A stretch of 64,000 nt of DNA from Pseudahrensia sp963711195 (GTDB lineage Bacteria > Pseudomonadota > Alphaproteobacteria > Rhizobiales > Rhizobiaceae), in assembly GCA_963711195.1 (NCBI GenBank), contig CAVQDK010000006.1, positions 248,001 through 312,000 on the forward strand. Reading direction: 5' to 3'. Position numbers and translations under genes: made by a program. Shown here in pieces: positions 1-7,795 of the stretch. The notes under the pieces were generated by a model. That model had not been told where the DNA came from and did no database searches. It saw nothing but the letters and a program-made list of their open reading frames with translations. The stretch's first letter is position 1. The number at the start of each line of letters is the position of its first letter.

Positions 1-21
1 GATGAATACGTATCGCGCCAT
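1..21 (-). CDS. pyrG: CTP synthase, N-terminal fragment (window edge)
   Basis: Only the first seven codons are inside the window. They read M-A-R-Y-V-F-I, the nearly invariant start of CTP synthase, which aminates UTP to CTP with glutamine as nitrogen donor. The gene follows secG on the same strand after about 90 bases, the usual tpiA-secG-pyrG order of alphaproteobacteria. A purine-rich CTAAGG stretch lies upstream of the ATG. The identification rests on seven residues plus context, so it is strong but not proven. Confidence 0.8.
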
Positions 22-111
22 GGGAGTGCAGCCTTAGGGGTGCAAACGATTCACGCCAACCCCAAATGGACGCCGCTTGCCGTGACGCACACCTTTTTCC
101 GAATTGGCAGT

Positions 112-531
112 TCAGTCCCTAGTCGCCGACAGGAACGCCCGTAGCGGGTGCGGCCGGTTGGGTGTCGCACCGGGCACGCCCGGGTCGGCCATCAGATCGT
201 CGAGCAGGCTGTCGGCGGACGAGCCGTCTTCCGGCGTGATCGGCACGCCCGTTTCCTGCGCGCCTTCAATCTGCTGCAAGACGCCGTCGACGCGGTTGTC
301 GTTCTTGGCGATGACGCCCAGGGCGATCGACGTTACGAAAAAACCGGCGGCGATGATCGTCGTCGACTTCGTCAGCGCGTTCGCCGCGCCGCGGGCCGAC
401 ATGAAACCGCCGCCGCCGCCACCACCGCCGCCGCCCATGCCGAGCGCGCCGCCTTCCGACTTCTGCAACAGGACCAGCACGATGAGCGCCAGCACAAGCA
501 TGATATGGATGGTGATGATGACGGTCGTCAT
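112..531 (-). CDS. secG: Preprotein translocase subunit SecG
   Basis: SecG is the small accessory subunit of the SecYEG channel that moves unfolded proteins across the inner membrane. The 139-residue protein has two hydrophobic membrane segments (about residues 3-21 and 56-76) around the conserved cytoplasmic loop with LLQKSEGGALG. The loop continues into an unbroken run of ten glycines (about residues 33-42), encoded by a GCC/GCG-type triplet repeat. The C-terminal half is acidic and poorly conserved, as usual for this family. It lies 87 bases downstream of tpiA and upstream of pyrG on the same strand, so the three may be cotranscribed. Confidence 0.95.
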   Translation of the reverse strand: MTTVIITIHIMLVLALIVLVLLQKSEGGALGMGGGGGGGGGGFMSARGAANALTKSTTIIAAGFFVTSIALGVIAKNDNRVDGVLQQIEGAQETGVPITPEDGSSADSLLDDLMADPGVPGATPNRPHPLRAFLSATRD

Positions 532-618
532 GATGTGGCGCTTTCGGAAGATGGGGGACGGCCGTTCAGGCCATCGCTCGGCGTGGTCCTATCGAAGACA
601 GGGGCCGCCTTCAAGGCG

Positions 619-1383
619 TCAGACGTCCCTGTATGTTTCGCAGATGGCGAGAAAATCCTCGGCTTTCAAGGAGGCACCGCCGACCAGTGCACCGTCGACG
701 TTCAGAACGGACAGGAGTTCGGCGGCGTTGGAAGGCTTGACGGAGCCTCCGTAAAGAATGCGCATCCGTTCCCCCGGTCCACCGAACCGGTCCGCCAGTT
801 TAAGGCGGATCAGCGCGTGAATGGCGGCGATATCGTCCGGCGACGGCGTCTTGCCGGTGCCGATGGCCCAGACCGGTTCGTAGGCGATGATGGTGTCGGT
901 CTCGCGAACCATATCCGGTAGAGACTGGGACAGCTGGCGCGACAGCACGGCTTCCGCCTGCCCGGAATCGTATTCCTGTTCGGTCTCGCCAATGCACACG
1001 ATGGCGGTCAGCCCGGCACGGTGGCAGGCGACGACCTTGGCGCGAATATCGGCGTCCGTTTCCCCGTGGTCGGCGCGGCGTTCGCTGTGGCCGACGATGC
1101 AGTGGGTCGCGAAACAATCCGCAACCATCTCCGCCGACACGTCGCCCGTATGGGCGCCCGACGCTTCCGCGTGGCAGTCCTGCGCACCGACGTCCAGATG
1201 GGTGTCTTCCGACAACGTGGTGGCAACATACAGCAATGTCGCAGGCGGGCAGACCAGCATGTCGACCTTGGCAGCCAGTTCGTCGTCCGCGCCCCGTGCC
1301 ATTAACGCCAGTTGGTCGAGGCTGTCGCGCGCGCCGTTCATCTTCCAGTTTCCGGCAACGACGGGTTTGATGTCAGGTGTCAT
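619..1383 (-). CDS. tpiA: Triosephosphate isomerase
   Basis: This enzyme interconverts dihydroxyacetone phosphate and glyceraldehyde 3-phosphate in glycolysis and gluconeogenesis. The 254-residue TIM barrel has all catalytic residues: Asn12 and Lys14 in GNWKMNG, His99 in VGHSERR and Glu169 in AYEPVWAIGTGKT. The phosphate-binding loop ILYGGSVKPSNA is near the C-terminus. Length is normal for bacterial TpiA. It is divergent from ppiD, with about 150 bases between them that must hold both promoters; I could not assign clear -35/-10 elements there. secG follows on the same strand. Confidence 0.97.
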   Translation of the reverse strand: MTPDIKPVVAGNWKMNGARDSLDQLALMARGADDELAAKVDMLVCPPATLLYVATTLSEDTHLDVGAQDCHAEASGAHTGDVSAEMVADCFATHCIVGHSERRADHGETDADIRAKVVACHRAGLTAIVCIGETEQEYDSGQAEAVLSRQLSQSLPDMVRETDTIIAYEPVWAIGTGKTPSPDDIAAIHALIRLKLADRFGGPGERMRILYGGSVKPSNAAELLSVLNVDGALVGGASLKAEDFLAICETYRDV

Positions 1384-1536
1384 GGGCGGTGTCGGTACGG
1401 AGGGGTTGTTACCCGTTTATGCGGCCCCTCCCCGTCGGGGCAAGCGGTGCACGGGAAATTGGGCAACGGGTGACAAATCCCACCGCCACCCATATGTTGC
1501 GCCCTGCATCCTGCCCGAACCGATACGGATTTTGTC

Positions 1537-3411
1537 TTGCTGAGTTCCCTTCGCACCTTCGTCGGCTCCTGGGCCGCCAAGATCCTTCTCGTCCTGCTGG
1601 TCGGCTCGTTCGCCCTATGGGGCATTTCCGGTAGCCTGCTGAGCCAGGGAGACCTGAATACGGTGGCGACGATCGGCGAAACGAAGGTTCCGACGCGGGA
1701 ATTTCTGTCAGCCTACAACCGCAACCTGAACCAGATCCAGCAGACCACCCGCCAGCGGCTGACCCGCGAACAGGCGCAGATGTTCGGGGTAGAATCGCGC
1801 AGTCTGTCAGATGTCATCGCCTTCGGAACGCTGGACGAATATGCCCGCCGGTCCGGCTTGGCCCTGTCCGACGAGGCTTTGGCGAAGATGATTGGCGACA
1901 ACCCGACGTTTCAGGATTCGTCCGGTCGCTTCAACCGCGATGCCTTCCGCCGTGCCGTCTTCGAAGCACAGATGCGGGAAAGCGATTTCATCGAGTTGCA
2001 GAACCGCGCCGCCATTCGCAGCCAGCTGACGCAGGGGTTCGCCACCGGCAACATCCTGCCGGCGGCCTACACCGATGCGCTCAACGTCTATTCCGGCGAA
2101 CAGCGCACGTTCGACTACATCACCGTCACCCCGGAACTGGCAGGCGCCGTGCCGGAACCATCGGAAACCGATCTGTCCACATGGTTCGAGGCCAACAAGG
2201 CGGATTATGCCGCGCCGGAGTTTCGCAAACTGACCCTGCTGCACATCAACCCGGAAATCGTGGCCGACGAGTCGACTGTCTCCGATGAAGACGTAGCCGC
2301 GGACTACGAGCAGCGGGCGGAAAGCTACGTCACGCCCGAAAAGCGTCGCGTCCAGCAGGCGGTCTTCGCGGATCGTCCAGCGGCGGACGCCGTGGCCGCC
2401 AAACTGGCGGAGGGCGCACTGTTCGAAACCGCGATGACCGAGGCTGGCATCACGCCCGCGGATCTAGGCTTGATCGCCGAAAGTGAACTGCCGAACGCCC
2501 TCGGCGAAACGGCATTCGCGCTGGAATTGAACACGCCAAGCGCGGTCGTCGACGGACCTTTCGGCCCTACGCTGATGCGCGTTACCGAGATTACCGCCAG
2601 CGAAACGACCCCGCTTGACGACGTGCGCGCAGACATTCGCCGCGATCTTGCATTGCGCGTCGCCGCCGACAGGGTGAATGTGCTCTACGAGGAAATAGAA
2701 GATTCCCGCGCAGGCGGATCGACCCTGATCGAGATCGCCGAGCAGTTCGACTTGGACACACGGACAGTCGCGATGGTGGACCGCGCCGCTCGCGATGAAA
2801 ACGGTATCGTCATCAATGACCTGCCGGCATCGCGCGACCTGCTTTCGCAGGCCTTTGAAACCCGCGTCGGCGCGCAAAGCGGTCCCATCGACTTCGGTTC
2901 GGGCGAGCATGTCTGGCTCGACGTGGACGAGATCATCGAGGCCCGCGACCGTACGCTGGAAGAGGTGCGCGACCGCGTGGCGACGGACTGGACTGCCAAC
3001 GAACGCTCTCAAATGGTTCGGCAAAAAGCGGATGAATGGATGGCGCGTCTCGGCGAAGGCGTCACGTTGGCCGCCCTGTCGACCGAAATCGGGGCGCCGG
3101 TCGAACAGGCAGGCCCGCTGGCCCGTAGCGGCGCGACGGAAATTTTCGTTCGTGAGGCTGTAGCCGAAGGGTTCGGTCGGCCGCAGGGAGCCGTGTTCAC
3201 GGCCCCTGCAGCGACGCCCGGAAACCTGTTGCTTGCCACGGTGGTTTCGGTAACGCCACCCGAGGGCACCGTCTCGGAGGAACTTGTGGACGGCGCACAG
3301 GAAAGCGCGTCGAACGACCTGCTCAATCAGCTTATCATCACCCTGCAAGATGCCTATTCGGTGACCCAGAACCCGGCCTCGATCGACTACGCGCTCACCA
3401 ACCAGCGATGA
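1537..3411 (+). CDS. ppiD: PpiD/SurA-N-type periplasmic folding factor
   Basis: This is a membrane-anchored periplasmic chaperone of the PpiD type, thought to help newly translocated proteins leave the Sec channel. It begins at a TTG codon and has a short cytoplasmic start, one membrane anchor (about residues 12-30), a SurA N-terminal-like helical domain (about 35-180), a parvulin-like region (about 265-355) and a long helical C-terminal part. The 624-residue length matches the family. Parvulin active-site residues in this family are often degenerate, so isomerase activity should not be assumed. Its TGA overlaps the trpD start by four bases (ATGA), leaving no room for trpE or trpG, which usually sit here. 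Confidence 0.88.
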   Translation: MLSSLRTFVGSWAAKILLVLLVGSFALWGISGSLLSQGDLNTVATIGETKVPTREFLSAYNRNLNQIQQTTRQRLTREQAQMFGVESRSLSDVIAFGTLDEYARRSGLALSDEALAKMIGDNPTFQDSSGRFNRDAFRRAVFEAQMRESDFIELQNRAAIRSQLTQGFATGNILPAAYTDALNVYSGEQRTFDYITVTPELAGAVPEPSETDLSTWFEANKADYAAPEFRKLTLLHINPEIVADESTVSDEDVAADYEQRAESYVTPEKRRVQQAVFADRPAADAVAAKLAEGALFETAMTEAGITPADLGLIAESELPNALGETAFALELNTPSAVVDGPFGPTLMRVTEITASETTPLDDVRADIRRDLALRVAADRVNVLYEEIEDSRAGGSTLIEIAEQFDLDTRTVAMVDRAARDENGIVINDLPASRDLLSQAFETRVGAQSGPIDFGSGEHVWLDVDEIIEARDRTLEEVRDRVATDWTANERSQMVRQKADEWMARLGEGVTLAALSTEIGAPVEQAGPLARSGATEIFVREAVAEGFGRPQGAVFTAPAATPGNLLLATVVSVTPPEGTVSEELVDGAQESASNDLLNQLIITLQDAYSVTQNPASIDYALTNQR

Positions 3412-4424
3412 ATGATCTGAAGCCATACATTGCGAAGGTCGCCGACGGGCATTCGCTGAACCGCCGGGAAGCCGAAGGCGCGTTCGGCATTCTCATGTCC
3501 GGAGACGCCACACCGTCGCAGATCGGCGCTTTTCTCATGGCCTTGCGGGTGCGGGGCGAAACGGTGGACGAGATCGCCGGGGCGGTCTCCACCATGCGCT
3601 CCAAGATGCTGACGGTCGATGCTCCCCCGGGCGCGATCGACATCGTCGGCACAGGCGGCGACCAGTCGGGAACCTACAACATATCGACCGCCGCCGCGAT
3701 CGTCGCAGCCGCCGCGGGCGCGGTCGTCGCCAAGCACGGCAACCGCGCGCTGTCGTCGAAATCCGGCGCTGCCGACACGCTGGAGGCGCTTGGCGTTTCG
3801 CTTGATGGCGGACCGGACGTCATCGCGTCCTGCATCGAGAAGGCAGGCGTCGGCTTCATGTTCGCCCCGGCTCACCATTCGGCCATGCGCCACGTCGGCC
3901 CGACGCGAGTGGAACTTGGCACACGCACGATCTTCAACCTGCTGGGCCCGCTCTCCAACCCGGCTGGCGTTAAACGCCAGGTGATCGGGGTCTTCGATCC
4001 CAAATGGCTGGAACCGCTGGCCAACGTGCTGCGCGAACTTGGTTCGGAACACGTGTGGATCGTCCACGGAGACGGCATGGACGAGATGACGGTGACGGGC
4101 GAAACGCGGGTGGCGGAGTTGAACAACGGTAAGGTTGCGACGTTCACGATCAGTCCAGGCGACGCCGGGTTGACGCACCATTCGATCGAAACATTGAAGG
4201 GCGGCGATGCTGCCGCAAACGCAAAGGCGCTGACAGCCGTTCTCGATGGCGAAACCGGCGGGCACCGCGACATGGTGGTGCTGAATGCAGCCGCCGGCCT
4301 GCTCGTCGCGGGGATGGCCGAAACTCTGAAGGACGGTGCCGAACAGGCAGCCGCTGCCATCGACGACGGGCGCGCGAAGGCGACGCTTGCCAAACTCGTC
4401 GCTTCATCGAGGGGATCGGCATGA
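3408..4424 (+). CDS. trpD: Anthranilate phosphoribosyltransferase
   Basis: TrpD transfers the phosphoribosyl group of PRPP to anthranilate, the second committed step of tryptophan synthesis. The 338-residue protein has the PRPP-binding loop GTGGDQSGTYNIST, the KHGNRALSSKSG motif that contacts PRPP and anthranilate, and the conserved FNLLGPLSNPA segment. The GDG of the usual PRPP loop reads GDQ here. Four-base ATGA overlaps with ppiD upstream and trpC downstream indicate translational coupling within one transcript. Full-length and intact. Confidence 0.96.
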   Translation: MNDLKPYIAKVADGHSLNRREAEGAFGILMSGDATPSQIGAFLMALRVRGETVDEIAGAVSTMRSKMLTVDAPPGAIDIVGTGGDQSGTYNISTAAAIVAAAAGAVVAKHGNRALSSKSGAADTLEALGVSLDGGPDVIASCIEKAGVGFMFAPAHHSAMRHVGPTRVELGTRTIFNLLGPLSNPAGVKRQVIGVFDPKWLEPLANVLRELGSEHVWIVHGDGMDEMTVTGETRVAELNNGKVATFTISPGDAGLTHHSIETLKGGDAAANAKALTAVLDGETGGHRDMVVLNAAAGLLVAGMAETLKDGAEQAAAAIDDGRAKATLAKLVASSRGSA

Positions 4425-5210
4425 ACGACATCCTCTTGAAGATCGAAGCCTACAAGCGCGAGGAAATCGCCGCAGCAAAGGCGATGGTTTCGCTGGAAGA
4501 ACTGAAAGAGGCACAGCGCGACGTTTCCGAACCGCGCGGCTTCGAGGCAGCTTTGCGAAATAAATACGAAGCCGGCGCAGTACGGGCTTATCGCCGAGAT
4601 CAAGAAGGCCAGTCCGTCCAAGGGTCTGATCCGCAAGAAGTTCGATCCGCCCGCACATGCCATCGCCTATGAAAACGGCGGGGCTGCCTGCCTTTCGGTT
4701 CTGACGGATACCCCCTCGTTCCAAGGTTCGCCGGACTATCTCAAGCAGGCCCGTGCCGCCTCCTCCCTGCCCTGCCTGCGCAAGGATTTCCTCTACGACC
4801 CCTATCAGGTCCACGAAGCGCGCGCGTGGGGAGCGGATTGCATTCTCATCATCATGGCATCGGTGAAGGACGACGAGGCCGTCGCCTTGGAAAACGCCGC
4901 CAGCGACCTTGGCATGGACGTTCTGGTGGAGGTGCATTCGCAGCTGGAAATCATGCGCGCGTTGAAATTGCGGTCCAAGCTGTTCGGTATCAACAACCGC
5001 AACTTGCGGACCTTCCAGACCGACCTTTCCACCAGCCAGACCCTCGCTTCCGTCGTGCCGGACGATTATCTCGTGGTCAGCGAAAGCGGCATGTCCAACC
5101 GGGACGATCTGGACCGCTTGGCGGAACACGGCATCTCCACATTCCTGATCGGCGAGAGCCTGATGCGCCATCGCAACGTGGAACGCGCCACCCGCAAGCT
5201 GCTGGCATGA
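4421..5210 (+). CDS. trpC: Indole-3-glycerol phosphate synthase, interrupted by a frame break
   Basis: TrpC closes the indole ring: it converts carboxyphenylamino-deoxyribulose phosphate to indole-3-glycerol phosphate. Read with one base removed at about position 4577, the protein is a complete barrel of about 262 residues with GLIAEIKKASPSKG, CLRKDFLYDPYQ, GINNRNL and SESGM, all characteristic of the family. As written, the frame breaks after residue 52 and stops early at 4672. Both sides of the break are perfectly conserved, so a sequencing or assembly insertion is more likely than a real lesion. It overlaps trpD and moaC by ATGA junctions. Confidence 0.92.
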
Positions 5211-5709
5211 GTGCCGATGGGAAGGCGAGGGTCTGACGCATCTGGGTTCGGACGGCGCTGCACGCATGGTGGATGTGGGCGACAAATGCGCCACCAGCCG
5301 CCGCGCCGTTGCCGAGAGCTTCGTGCGCATGCGCCCGGAAACCTTGCGGATGATCGCGTCCGGCGACGCCAAGAAGGGCGATGTGATCGGCACCGCGCGG
5401 CTGGCCGGCATCATGGCCGCCAAGCGTACCCACGACCTCATCCCCCTGTGCCATAGTTTGATGCTGACGAAGGTGCGGGTCGACATATCGCTCGACGATG
5501 CCCTGCCCGGCTTGCGTATCGAAACGGAAGCGCGGGTGAACGGACAGACCGGCGTGGAAATGGAAGCACTGACCGCCGCATCCGTGGCGGCCCTCACTAT
5601 CTACGACATGGCCAAGGCGGTGGATCGCGACATGGAAATCGGACCGACCCGGTTGCTACACAAAAGCGGTGGAAAGTCCGGCACGTTCGACGTTGAGACC
5701 CCCCGTTGA
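5207..5709 (+). CDS. moaC: Cyclic pyranopterin monophosphate synthase, frame break near start
   Basis: MoaC makes cyclic pyranopterin monophosphate, the first stable intermediate of molybdenum cofactor synthesis, from the product of MoaA. Signature stretches are MVDVGDK, GTARLAGIMAAKRT, LIPLCHSLML, GVEMEALTA and DMAKAVDRDM. The first recognisable residues are GLTHLGSDGAARMV, but the only good start in register is the ATG at 5207, overlapping the trpC stop. That start works if one G is missing from the G run at 5219-5221; the protein is then about 167 residues. Without that correction the first ATG is 5266 and conserved N-terminal residues are lost. Followed directly by moeA. Confidence 0.92.
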
Positions 5710-6896
5710 GCCTGCTCGACGTCGACACTGCCCTGGCACGCATACTGGACGGCGTGAAGATACTGGCGACGGAAATCGTTCCGCTCGACCAGGCGGACCG
5801 CCGGGTGCTTGGCACGGATATCGTCGCACGTCGCACGCAACCGCCCTTCGCGGCATCCGCGATGGACGGCTATGCAGTGCGAACTCGCGACCTGCCGGGT
5901 ACGTTGAAGGTCATCGGGGAATCGGCGGCCGGTCACCGCTTCGAAGGCACTGTGGGAGTTGGCCAGGCCGTTCGTATCTTCACCGGTGCACCCCTGCCGG
6001 AGGGTGCGGATGCGATCGTCATACAGGAAAACGCGGAGCGGTCTGACGACGATGTAGGCATCGCGCATGCTGTCGCCGCCGGAACCTACATTCGCAACGC
6101 CGGTATCGATTTCCGCGCAGGGGACGTGTTGCTGAAAGCCGGGCGGCGCATGGATGCCGGGGCGCTTTCCCTCGCCGCGGCGGCCAACTGCGTCGACATA
6201 CCGGTGGTGCGCAAGCCCAAGGTCGCGCTGATCGCCACGGGCGATGAACTCGTGCGACCGGGAACGGAGCCCGGCCCGGATCAGATCGTCGCGTCGAACG
6301 GCGTGGGGCTCGCCTCGCTTATCGTTTCGGCAGGGGGAGAGTCACTGGATTGCGGTATCGCCCAGGACAACGAACCCTCGATGACGGCGGCTTTCGACGA
6401 AGCGTCCGCTGCCGATATCATCGTCACCCTCGGGGGGGCGTCGGTCGGCGACCACGATCTGGTGCGCCGGACGCTGGAAGGTCGCGGGGTGACACTGTCG
6501 TTCTGGAAACTGGCGATGCAACCTGGAAAGCCGGTCATCTTCGGCATCGACGACGATGGACGTCGATACCTCGGACTGCCTGGAAACCCGGTCTCCGGGC
6601 TCGTGTGTTCACAGGTGTTCCTGACGCCGCTCATCGGCGCGATGTTGGGCTGTTCGGCACTGCCGGAAACGCTAGTCGGCACATTGGGGCGAGCCCTGCC
6701 GGCTTCCGGCGAACGACGACAGTTCATGCGGGCGAGGCTGGACACGAGTACCGCTCCCCCCACCGTCACCCCCTTCGAGCGACAGGATTCCTCGCTGGTA
6801 AGCCTCTACGCGAAGGCTGACTGCCTCCTTATCCGCACGGAGAACAGCCCGACGGCCGATGTTGGCGAAGCATGCCAATACGTGCTGATCGGGTGA
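5706..6896 (+). CDS. moeA: Molybdopterin molybdenumtransferase
   Basis: MoeA inserts molybdate into adenylylated molybdopterin to give active molybdenum cofactor. The 396-residue protein has the ASAMDGYAV motif, IFTGAPLPEGAD, the MoCF-type glycine motif LGGASVGDHD, the AMQPGKPV loop and GLPGNPVSG. It starts at a TTG that overlaps the moaC stop (TTGA), continuing the series of four-base couplings that begins at ppiD. It is intact and of normal length. The placement of moaC and moeA in a trp operon is a recurring arrangement in Sphingomonadales and related groups. Confidence 0.95.
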   Translation: MSLLDVDTALARILDGVKILATEIVPLDQADRRVLGTDIVARRTQPPFAASAMDGYAVRTRDLPGTLKVIGESAAGHRFEGTVGVGQAVRIFTGAPLPEGADAIVIQENAERSDDDVGIAHAVAAGTYIRNAGIDFRAGDVLLKAGRRMDAGALSLAAAANCVDIPVVRKPKVALIATGDELVRPGTEPGPDQIVASNGVGLASLIVSAGGESLDCGIAQDNEPSMTAAFDEASAADIIVTLGGASVGDHDLVRRTLEGRGVTLSFWKLAMQPGKPVIFGIDDDGRRYLGLPGNPVSGLVCSQVFLTPLIGAMLGCSALPETLVGTLGRALPASGERRQFMRARLDTSTAPPTVTPFERQDSSLVSLYAKADCLLIRTENSPTADVGEACQYVLIG

Positions 6897-6905
6897 ACGG
6901 TTGCA

Positions 6906-6920
6906 GAACATATTAAGAAC
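6906..6920 (+). promoter_or_regulatory. LexA (SOS) operator upstream of lexA
   Basis: The sequence is a perfect direct repeat GAAC-ATATTAA-GAAC, the LexA-binding consensus of alphaproteobacteria (GAAC-N7-GAAC). It lies 57 bases before the lexA ATG, where a repressor would block its own promoter, so autoregulation is expected. The right half overlaps a TTAA-N7-TTAA element. Confidence 0.9.
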
Positions 6921-6927
6921 TTGTTAA
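6913..6927. promoter_or_regulatory. CtrA-type full site overlapping the SOS box
   Basis: TTAA-GAACTTG-TTAA matches exactly the full CtrA consensus TTAA-N7-TTAA known from Caulobacter and its relatives. It shares eight bases with the LexA operator, so the two proteins could not easily bind together. Function is inferred from the motif only. Confidence 0.55.
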
Positions 6928-6977
6928 GGTGTTCTTGTTTTGTATCAGTCGGTGGCGAATCACCCGGAGAAGTTGCG

Positions 6978-7676
6978 ATGTTGACCCGCAAACAGCACGA
7001 ATTGCTCATGTTCATCCATGAACGGGTGAAGGAAAGCGGCGTGCCGCCGTCGTTCGACGAGATGAAGGACGCGCTGGACTTGAAGTCGAAGTCCGGCATC
7101 CATCGTATCATCACCGCGCTGGAAGAGCGCGGGTTTATTCGCAGGCTGAAGAACCGGGCCCGGGCGCTGGAGATCGTGAAGCTGCCCGAATCCTACGTGC
7201 CAAGCCCGGCGGGTCGCCGACCGTTCACGCCAAGCGTCATCGACGGCGATCTGGGGCGCGCACCGTCACCGGCCGGACCTGCGGCCAACGACTCGGCGAC
7301 CATTCCCGTCATGGGCAGGATCGCTGCCGGTACGCCGATATCGGCCATCCAGGAGCATACCCATTCCATTATCGTCTCTCCGGACATGCTTGGTTCCGGG
7401 GAGCATTACGCTCTCGAGGTGAAGGGCGACTCCATGGTGGATGCGGGCATTCTCGATGGCGATACGGTCGTCATCAAACGCTCGGACACTGCCACGCCCG
7501 GCGAAATCGTCGTGGCGCTGGTGGACGATGAGGAAGCGACGCTGAAGCGGTTTCGGCGCAAGGGCGATAGCATCGCGCTGGAAGCGGCGAACCCTGCCTA
7601 TGAGACAAGGATCTTCGGGCCGAACCGGGTGCAGGTTCAGGGCAAGCTGGTCGGGTTGATCCGGCAGTACCACTAG
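6978..7676 (+). CDS. lexA: LexA repressor
   Basis: LexA represses DNA-damage response genes and destroys itself by self-cleavage when RecA filaments form. The 232-residue protein begins MLTRKQHELL, has a winged-helix DNA-binding domain (about residues 1-65), a variable linker, and a peptidase domain with the Ala117-Gly118 cleavage site in RIAAGTPI, the nucleophile Ser152 in KGDSMVD and the general base Lys190 in EEATLKRF. The start at 6978 is chosen because it matches the family and has a GGAGA ribosome site; an upstream in-frame start at 6921 would run into the operator. The linker is longer than in E. coli, as usual in alphaproteobacteria. Convergent with comEC. Confidence 0.97.
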   Translation: MLTRKQHELLMFIHERVKESGVPPSFDEMKDALDLKSKSGIHRIITALEERGFIRRLKNRARALEIVKLPESYVPSPAGRRPFTPSVIDGDLGRAPSPAGPAANDSATIPVMGRIAAGTPISAIQEHTHSIIVSPDMLGSGEHYALEVKGDSMVDAGILDGDTVVIKRSDTATPGEIVVALVDDEEATLKRFRRKGDSIALEAANPAYETRIFGPNRVQVQGKLVGLIRQYH

Positions 7677-7795
7677 GTCTGCGGCAGCATTTGCCCGCGG
7701 GTGGACGAAAGGTCCGTCAGGACGGTCGTCGAACCGTGCAGTCGTAGAGCCACCGAAGAAGGTTGGGCCGACACCCTACGACCCTGCGTAGCAGT

